Below, piece after piece: positions 59,298 through 64,000 of a stretch of 64,000 bases of DNA; the stretch's first letter is position 1; each line of letters starts with the position of its first letter. This stretch comes from Neisseria dentiae (lineage in GTDB: Bacteria; Pseudomonadota; Gammaproteobacteria; Burkholderiales; Neisseriaceae). The notes under the pieces were generated by a model, which made no database searches, was not told the DNA's origin, and worked only from the letters and a program-made list of their open reading frames with translations. The position numbers were made by a program, and so were the translations under genes. The stretch lies in contig NZ_JANIKQ010000004.1 of the NCBI RefSeq assembly GCF_024580525.1, positions 62,001-126,000 of the forward strand, written 5' to 3'.

Positions 59298-59325
59298 ATA
59301 TGGGTCTGCCTGTGGGTAAGTCAAG
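59298..59325 (-). promoter_or_regulatory. Heat-shock (sigma-32) promoter of clpB
   Basis: On the minus strand CTTGAC (59320-59325) and CCCATAT (59298-59304) are spaced by 15 bp, close to the RpoH consensus CTTGAA-N13..15-CCCCATnT. It is 51 bp upstream of the clpB ATG. Confidence 0.7.
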
Positions 59326-59509
59326 TTTTGTTTCGGCCGGTTTTTTGTTATTCTTTATAACTATTTGAATTATTGATTTAATAATTTGATTTTGGTTGTG
59401 GATAAATCGGCTGGGCGTTTTTACCGCAGGCCGTCTGAAAAGGCGGGGCTTTGATGTATAATTCCGCTTTTATTTATTCCAAACCGGCTTTCAGACGGCC
59501 TTATTCTGT

Positions 59510-59616
59510 GATAGTGAATTTAATTAATTTTCGATACAAGGCAGCAAGCCGCAGACAGTACAGTAGTACGGCAAGGCGAAGCAACGCAGTAGCGGAAGTT
59601 AAGTGAATTCACTATA
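59510..59616. repeat. Correia repeat enclosed element (short type)
   Basis: About 107 bp from GATAGTGAATT to AATTCACTATA with core ACAAGGCAGCAAGCCGCAGAC and GTACGGCAAGGCGAAGC. It lies between a TATAAT (59457-59462, possible trpS -10) and the trpS ATG, so it would be part of the trpS leader. Confidence 0.83.
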
Positions 59617-59652
59617 AGGCCGTCTGAAAAGCTTTTTGCCACGAGACAAAAT

Positions 59653-60663
59653 ATGAGCAAAAAACGTGTTTTAACCGGCGTTACCACCACCGGCATTCCG
59701 CATTTGGGCAATTATGTCGGCGCCATCCGCCCCGCCATCCGCGCCGCGCAAAACGAACAAACCGAATCGTTTTTATTTTTGGCCGACTACCACGGCATCA
59801 TCAAATGCCATGATCCGGCGATGATCCACGAATCCACCCAAGCCGTTGCCGCCACCTGGCTGGCTTGCGGCTTAAACCCCGAGCGCACCACGTTTTACCG
59901 CCAGAGCGATATTCCCGAAATCATGGAATTAAACTGGATACTCACCTGCATCACCGCCAAAGGGCTGATGAACCGCGCCCATGCCTATAAAGCCGCAGTG
60001 CAGGAAAATCTGGACAAAGGTCAGGAAGACCAAGACCACCAAATCGAAATGGGTTTATACAGCTACCCGATTCTGATGAGCGCCGACATTCTGATGTTTA
60101 AGGCCAACGAAGTGCCGGTGGGGCGCGATCAGATCCAGCATGTTGAGATGGCACGCGACATTGCCGGCCGCTTCAACCACCGCTTTAAAGAAGTGTTTAC
60201 TCTGCCGGAAGTGAAAATCGACGAAAATGTCGAGCTGTTGGTTGGTTTGGACGGCCGCAAAATGAGCAAAAGCTACGGCAACACCATTCCGCTGTGGGAG
60301 AGCGATAAGAAAACGCAAAAATCGGTGAACAAAATCATCACCAACCTCAAAGAGCCGGGCGAGCCGAAACAGCCCGACGAAAGCCCGCTGTTCGAGATAT
60401 ACAAAGCCTTCGCCACGCCGCAGGAAACCGCTGATTTTACGCAAATGCTGGCCGAAGGGCTGGCTTGGGGCGAAGCGAAAAAACTGCTGGCGGCGAAAAT
60501 CAACGCCGAATTGGCCGAACCGCGCGAACGCTATGCCGCGCTCACCGCCAACCCCGCGCAAATCGAAGAGATTTTGCAGGCAGGTGCGGCCAAAGCCCGC
60601 CGCGAAGCCCGCGTGCTGCTCGACCAGGTGCGCGATGCGGTGGGGATACGCGCGCTGGGATAG
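59653..60663 (+). CDS. trpS: Tryptophanyl-tRNA synthetase
   Basis: Class I synthetase charging tRNA-Trp, 336 residues. HIGH-like [12 protein letters not shown] (HLGN at 17-20) and KMSKS at 203-207 are present, with [12 protein letters not shown] in the Rossmann fold. No T-box leader is seen; the leader instead holds a Correia element. An uptake-sequence hairpin and then a GTCATACTCGGG repeat follow. Confidence 0.96.
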   Translation: MSKKRVLTGVTTTGIPHLGNYVGAIRPAIRAAQNEQTESFLFLADYHGIIKCHDPAMIHESTQAVAATWLACGLNPERTTFYRQSDIPEIMELNWILTCITAKGLMNRAHAYKAAVQENLDKGQEDQDHQIEMGLYSYPILMSADILMFKANEVPVGRDQIQHVEMARDIAGRFNHRFKEVFTLPEVKIDENVELLVGLDGRKMSKSYGNTIPLWESDKKTQKSVNKIITNLKEPGEPKQPDESPLFEIYKAFATPQETADFTQMLAEGLAWGEAKKLLAAKINAELAEPRERYAALTANPAQIEEILQAGAAKARREARVLLDQVRDAVGIRALG

Positions 60664-60700
60664 GTGTTGCTTGGGTGGGTTGCCCGCTGCTTATAAATAC

Positions 60701-60736
60701 ATCAGGCCGTCTGAAAATGGTTTCAGACGGCCTGAT
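60701..60736 (+). terminator. DUS-hairpin terminator of trpS
   Basis: ATCAGGCCGTCTGAAA pairs with TTTCAGACGGCCTGAT, 38 bp after the trpS stop. Confidence 0.75.
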
Positions 60737-60780
60737 GCTTTGCAAAATGGCTTGTAACCATTTAAAACTGCCTAACTGCC

Positions 60781-60857
60781 GTCATACTCGGGCTTGACCC
60801 GAGTATCTGTTATTTCTTCTGAAACAAAAAGATACTCGGGTCAAGCCCGAGTATGAC
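60781..60857. repeat. Perfect 28-bp inverted GTCATACTCGGG repeat
   Basis: Arms 60781-60808 and 60830-60857 are perfect inverted copies around a 21-bp centre. It belongs to the same family as 26082-26167, with half-copies near 2246, 9593 and 54772. It lies between convergent trpS and the metallophosphoesterase gene. Confidence 0.85.
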
Positions 60858-60948
60858 GCGATATGATGACGCAGATGTGATGATACAAATGTGATGGCGC
60901 AGGCATTTGATTCGGCCTGCACGGATTTTGCAAACCCTTCGGTTTCCA

Positions 60949-62040
60949 TCAAGGCTGCCCCTTCACGTCGATAATCCACACTTCCGATTGCGAACCCAAG
61001 CGCAGCGGCACACCCCAGAAGCCGTAGCCGGAAGTAACGAAGAAATGGCCGTTGCCGATTTGTTCGTAGCCGTAGGAAATGCGGTTGAGCAAGCGCACAA
61101 TCAGATTGGCGGGGGCAACCTGGCCGTTGTGCACATGGCCCGACACCTGCACGTCGATCGGCAGTTTGGCATGGGTTTCGATATCGGTGGGGCGGTGGTC
61201 GAGCAGCAAAACGGGCAGGGTGGTGTTTTGGTTTTTCAGCAGTTCGGCGGTGGCGGGGCGTTTTTTGTCCAAATCGTCGTTACGGCCCACTACCAGCAGG
61301 CGGTTATCGACCACCGTGCTTTCGTTGGCGAGCACGCGTATGCCTGCTTTGGTTACTTCTTCGTAGATTTCGCGTTCGTGGCCGAACAGGTCGTGGTTGC
61401 CCAATGTGGCGTACACGCCCAGCGGCGCGCGCAGTTTTTCAAGGCTGGGACGCATATTTTCGGCACGGTAGGCGATAACGTTGTCGTCCATCAAATCGCC
61501 GGGCAGCAGGATGATATCGACTTTTTCGCGGTTCATGATGGCGGCCAGCTCGTCCAAGCGTTTGGCGCCGAACAGAATGCCCAAGTGCATATCGCTGGCC
61601 ATGCCGATGCGCAGCGGCTGTTCGAGTTTTTTGTTGATGCTGATTTCGGCATGGCGGATAACCGGCGTGTAGGCATTGTACAGCGCCACGCCGAACAGGC
61701 CGAGCACGAACAGCGGCGCAAACAGCCGCAGGCTGCGCGACATCGGCTTTTGCGGCATAAAGCGGCGCAGCACGAGATAGAGCAGAAACGTGGCCAGCGC
61801 GGCATACATCACAAACAGCAAAACCACCATCCACAGCGCCGCCCAGCGGAAAACGGCATGGCCAAGCTGCAACAGCAGGCCGGCAATCAGCGAATTGGTT
61901 ACCAGAAACGCAGCGCCCATCAGCCAGCGCCTGCCGCGCGCGCCGATAACGGGGGCGAACAGCCATTGCAGCGACCGCCCCAGGCCGAATGTGAAAAGCT
62001 GCATAACCAGCAGCACGGCAACAAAAATCACACTGCGCAT
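60949..62040 (-). CDS. Membrane metallophosphoesterase
   Basis: A 363-residue protein with several N-terminal transmembrane helices (about 1-130) and a C-terminal calcineurin-type phosphoesterase domain: MASDMHLG, LLPGDLMDD, LGNHDLFG and GHVHNGQ hold the bimetal ligands. It resembles the YaeI/YkuE group of phosphodiesterases; the membrane-anchored form and the substrate (lipid or nucleotide) are not determined. ATG 62040 begins MRSVIFVAVLL. It is divergent from the Dyp peroxidase gene. Confidence 0.88.
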   Translation of the reverse strand: MRSVIFVAVLLVMQLFTFGLGRSLQWLFAPVIGARGRRWLMGAAFLVTNSLIAGLLLQLGHAVFRWAALWMVVLLFVMYAALATFLLYLVLRRFMPQKPMSRSLRLFAPLFVLGLFGVALYNAYTPVIRHAEISINKKLEQPLRIGMASDMHLGILFGAKRLDELAAIMNREKVDIILLPGDLMDDNVIAYRAENMRPSLEKLRAPLGVYATLGNHDLFGHEREIYEEVTKAGIRVLANESTVVDNRLLVVGRNDDLDKKRPATAELLKNQNTTLPVLLLDHRPTDIETHAKLPIDVQVSGHVHNGQVAPANLIVRLLNRISYGYEQIGNGHFFVTSGYGFWGVPLRLGSQSEVWIIDVKGQP

Positions 62041-62212
62041 GAATCACCCCGTATCAATAATGGCGGCGGATTTTAACACGGCGTTTGAGCAGGAAAACGT
62101 ACGCGAAAGTAAAGAAAAGCAACCGCCGCATTTGTTATAATTCATCATCAGATTTCAGACGGCCTCTATCATGATGAGGCCGTCTGAAAAAAACATTATG
62201 CAAGGAACAACC

Positions 62213-63121
62213 ATGAACCAGCCGCAAAGTGCCATTATTCCCGAAAGCAGCAAAGCCGCCGTTTTTATCGAAGCCGACATCGTGCCGGGCAGTCTCGGCC
62301 ACATCAAAACCGCCTGCGCGCAAAGCCTTGAAGCCTTGGCCGGGTTGCAAGCGCAATATCCCGATGCCGTGTTGGGTTTGACGATTGCTTTCGGCAGCGA
62401 AGCATGGGCAGCGTTCGGCCATGCGGGAGAAGGCGGCGAAATCAAACCTTTCCGCGCGCTCGGCAACGGCCTGGCTCCCGCCACCCAACACGACATTATG
62501 TTCCATATCCAATCGCTGCGCCCCGATGTCAATTTCACGCTGGCGATGGCGCTTTTGGAAATTTTCGGCGGCAGCATCAAAGTGGCCGACGAAACCCACG
62601 GTTTCCGCTGGATTGAAAACCGCGGCCTCGACGGCTTTGTGGACGGCACCGAAAACCCGCACGAAACCGACAACATCCGCCGCATCGGCACCATCGCCGC
62701 AGACAAGCCCGACGCGGGCGGCAGTTATGTGTTGCTGCAAAAATACCGCCACGACCTGAAAAAATGGAACCAGGTGCCTCTGGCCGACCAAGAAGCCGCC
62801 GTCGGCCGCACCAAACAGAGCGACGAAGAATTCAGCAAAGACGTGCGCCTGCCCGATTCGCACCTCGGGCGCGTCAACCTGAAAGAAAACGGCGTCGGCC
62901 TGAAAATCGTGCGCCGCAGCCTGCCGTTCGGCACCGCATCGGGCGAACACGGCCTGATGTTTATCGCCTATTGCGGTTCGCTGCACAACATCGAAGCACA
63001 GCTTTTGAGCATGTTCGGCGAAACCGACGGCAAAACCGACCTGCTGCTCAAACACGTTACCGCCGCCGTGTCGGGCGCGTATTATTACGCCCCGCCGGTG
63101 GAAAGGTTGGCGCAGTTGTAA
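62213..63121 (+). CDS. Dyp-type peroxidase
   Basis: Heme peroxidase of the Dyp family, 302 residues from ATG 62213, chosen because AAGGA lies before it while the upstream in-frame ATGs at 62171 and 62198 lack one. The distal GFVDGTENP (D144 in GxxDG) and probable heme ligand H217 in PDSHLGRV, with R234 nearby, are present. No signal peptide, so cytoplasmic or encapsulated; no encapsulin gene is visible. Natural substrate unknown. A solo element end and a DUS hairpin follow. Confidence 0.93.
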   Translation: MNQPQSAIIPESSKAAVFIEADIVPGSLGHIKTACAQSLEALAGLQAQYPDAVLGLTIAFGSEAWAAFGHAGEGGEIKPFRALGNGLAPATQHDIMFHIQSLRPDVNFTLAMALLEIFGGSIKVADETHGFRWIENRGLDGFVDGTENPHETDNIRRIGTIAADKPDAGGSYVLLQKYRHDLKKWNQVPLADQEAAVGRTKQSDEEFSKDVRLPDSHLGRVNLKENGVGLKIVRRSLPFGTASGEHGLMFIAYCGSLHNIEAQLLSMFGETDGKTDLLLKHVTAAVSGAYYYAPPVERLAQL

Positions 63122-63146
63122 CGGGGCGGTTTGATGTTTCAGACGG

Positions 63147-63172
63147 CCTTAAGGTATTTTTGTAAAGGTCTT
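63147..63172. repeat. Solo inverted GAGACCTTTGC-type end
   Basis: CCTTAAGGTATTTTTGTAAAGGTCTT, the complement of the joined ends at 2319 and 37350, attached to an uptake sequence. Confidence 0.6.
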
Positions 63173-63197
63173 GGTCTGAAATCGGTTTTACAAAAGT

Positions 63198-63231
63198 TGA
63201 GGCCGTCTGAAAATCGTTTCAGACGGCCTCA
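63198..63231. terminator. DUS-hairpin between the Dyp peroxidase and TolC-family genes
   Basis: TGAGGCCGTCTGAAA and TTTCAGACGGCCTCA, in a convergent gap. Confidence 0.75.
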
Positions 63232-63255
63232 ACCGATTTCGCAAAGGCTTCCGGT

Positions 63256-64000
63256 TTATCTCACCCCTTTGGGCGTATAGCGTCCGGCCATGGTTTTATA
63301 CACCATGTTTTCATATTTCAGCACTTCGTAGCGCTGGTTCAGCAGGCTTTGGGCGGAGCTGTATTCGGTGTTGAGCGCTTCGAGCCAGTCTTTCAGTTCG
63401 TTTTTGCCGTATTGGTAGCGCACGCCGTAATAGCGGCTGTTTTTCTGATCGAGCGCGTATTTTTGGCGCAGGTTTTTCAGGCTCTCTTCGGCACGCGCAT
63501 ATTTCTGGTAGTTGCCGAACACTTCGTTCAGCGCGGTGGTGAGCGTTTGCTCGAAATTCAAACGCGCGGTTTCAAAGTTGGCTTCGGCGGTTTTGTCTTC
63601 CCATTTCAGGGTTTTCCAGTTTAAGAAGGGCAGGTTCACCTGCACCGAACCGCCGAGAAAAGGAATATCAAACGCGGATTTGGCTTTGTTTGAAGACGTG
63701 CTGACGGTGGCGCCTACGGTGATGCTCGGATACCAGCTGCGCTTTTGGGCATCCACGCTTTTCAGCGACGATTGCAGGCGGTATTCGGCGGCGCGCAGGT
63801 CGGGGCGGTTGGCCAGCGTGGAAACGGGCACGTTCAGGTCAACACCTTTCGCACCGGGCAAGCGGAAGCCGGACGGCTCGGCGGCCATGGTTTGGCCGGG
63901 CTTGAGGTTCAGCAGGTTGCGCAGGGTTTCTTCCAGCGTTTCGCGGCTGCTTTTGAGCTGAACCAGGCTGTTCTGGGCCGACAGCAACGATTGCTGCGCC
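63256..64000 (-). CDS. TolC-family outer-membrane efflux protein, N-terminus beyond window
   Basis: C-terminal 247 residues of an outer-membrane factor that forms the exit duct of tripartite efflux or type I secretion. Visible are PVSTLANRPDLRAAEYRLQSS (OMF signature of drug-efflux NodT/OprM type), SVDAQKRSWYPSITVGA and long amphipathic helices (ARLNFEQTLTTALNEVFGNY). No start or lipobox is visible because the gene continues off the right edge. Partner genes lie outside. Confidence 0.87.
   Translation of the reverse strand, partial: AQQSLLSAQNSLVQLKSSRETLEETLRNLLNLKPGQTMAAEPSGFRLPGAKGVDLNVPVSTLANRPDLRAAEYRLQSSLKSVDAQKRSWYPSITVGATVSTSSNKAKSAFDIPFLGGSVQVNLPFLNWKTLKWEDKTAEANFETARLNFEQTLTTALNEVFGNYQKYARAEESLKNLRQKYALDQKNSRYYGVRYQYGKNELKDWLEALNTEYSSAQSLLNQRYEVLKYENMVYKTMAGRYTPKGVR

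Noticed and set aside
59340-59362. Third Zur-like site TGTTATTCTTTATAAC near clpB
   Set aside because: The half-sites are spaced by the wrong number of bases for the Zur consensus, and clpB has a heat-shock promoter instead.

Overview
The window is bacterial chromosome from a Neisseria-type betaproteobacterium. The 10-base core of the neisserial DNA uptake sequence (GCCGTCTGAA and its complement) occurs throughout. It is most often extended to AGGCCGTCTGAA (the AG-DUS dialect) and only sometimes to ATGCCGTCTGAA, which points to a commensal Neisseria outside the meningitidis/gonorrhoeae group; I cannot name the species. Correia-type repeats, dRS3/NIME repeats, a PilZ and a PilW gene, and an Lrp-DadA pair agree with this. 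Genes are densely packed and GC-rich. I see no rRNA, tRNA, CRISPR, prophage or complete insertion sequence.

Layout: queH (cut by the left edge), holB-pilZ, dapE and lpxH (1-4.5 kb); an AT-rich two-gene insert with a TauD/VioC-like dioxygenase and a TSUP exporter (4.5-6.4 kb); gcvP, divergent rluC/rne, speA, a probable small RNA, an inositol-phosphatase gene, rsmE, lrp/dadA, ribE and a NupC transporter (6.6-22.8 kb); bcp, a GNAT gene, ogt, a small membrane-protein gene interrupted in frame by a miniature transposable element, xerD, mogA, an MTA/MTI-type phosphorylase and adhP (23-29 kb); divergent suhB/trmJ, a DUF1853 gene, a lipoprotein gene, rpsO, a LysR/DoxX/nitroreductase cluster, ppk, mltG-tmk, ampD, zipA, an ACT/UPF0210 pair and a Zur-box-preceded DUF4198 gene (29-44.6 kb); zapE, ndk and the conserved rlmN-pilW-rodZ-ispG-(unknown)-hisS-yfgM-der cluster (44.7-54.7 kb); sirB-like, folK, deoxynucleoside kinase, clpB, trpS, a metallophosphoesterase, a Dyp peroxidase and the end of a TolC-family gene (55-64 kb).

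Most genes are housekeeping: lysine/peptidoglycan precursors and recycling (dapE, mltG, ampD), lipid A (lpxH), isoprenoids (ispG), replication (holB, tmk), RNA metabolism (rne, rluC, rsmE, rlmN, trmJ, queH) and division or pilus assembly (zipA, zapE, rodZ, pilZ, pilW). The novelty lies between the genes. A family of about 142-bp elements with GAGACCTTTGC ends and 5-bp target duplications has three full copies. One adds exactly 49 codons to a gene; another appears to supply the ribosome binding site of ampD. A further miniature element lies in the adhP leader, and several Correia elements abut genes. Two sites fit the meningococcal Zur consensus, upstream of the DUF4198 gene and of adhP. A two-hairpin RNA with matching CTCCCTTG loops lies upstream of speA.
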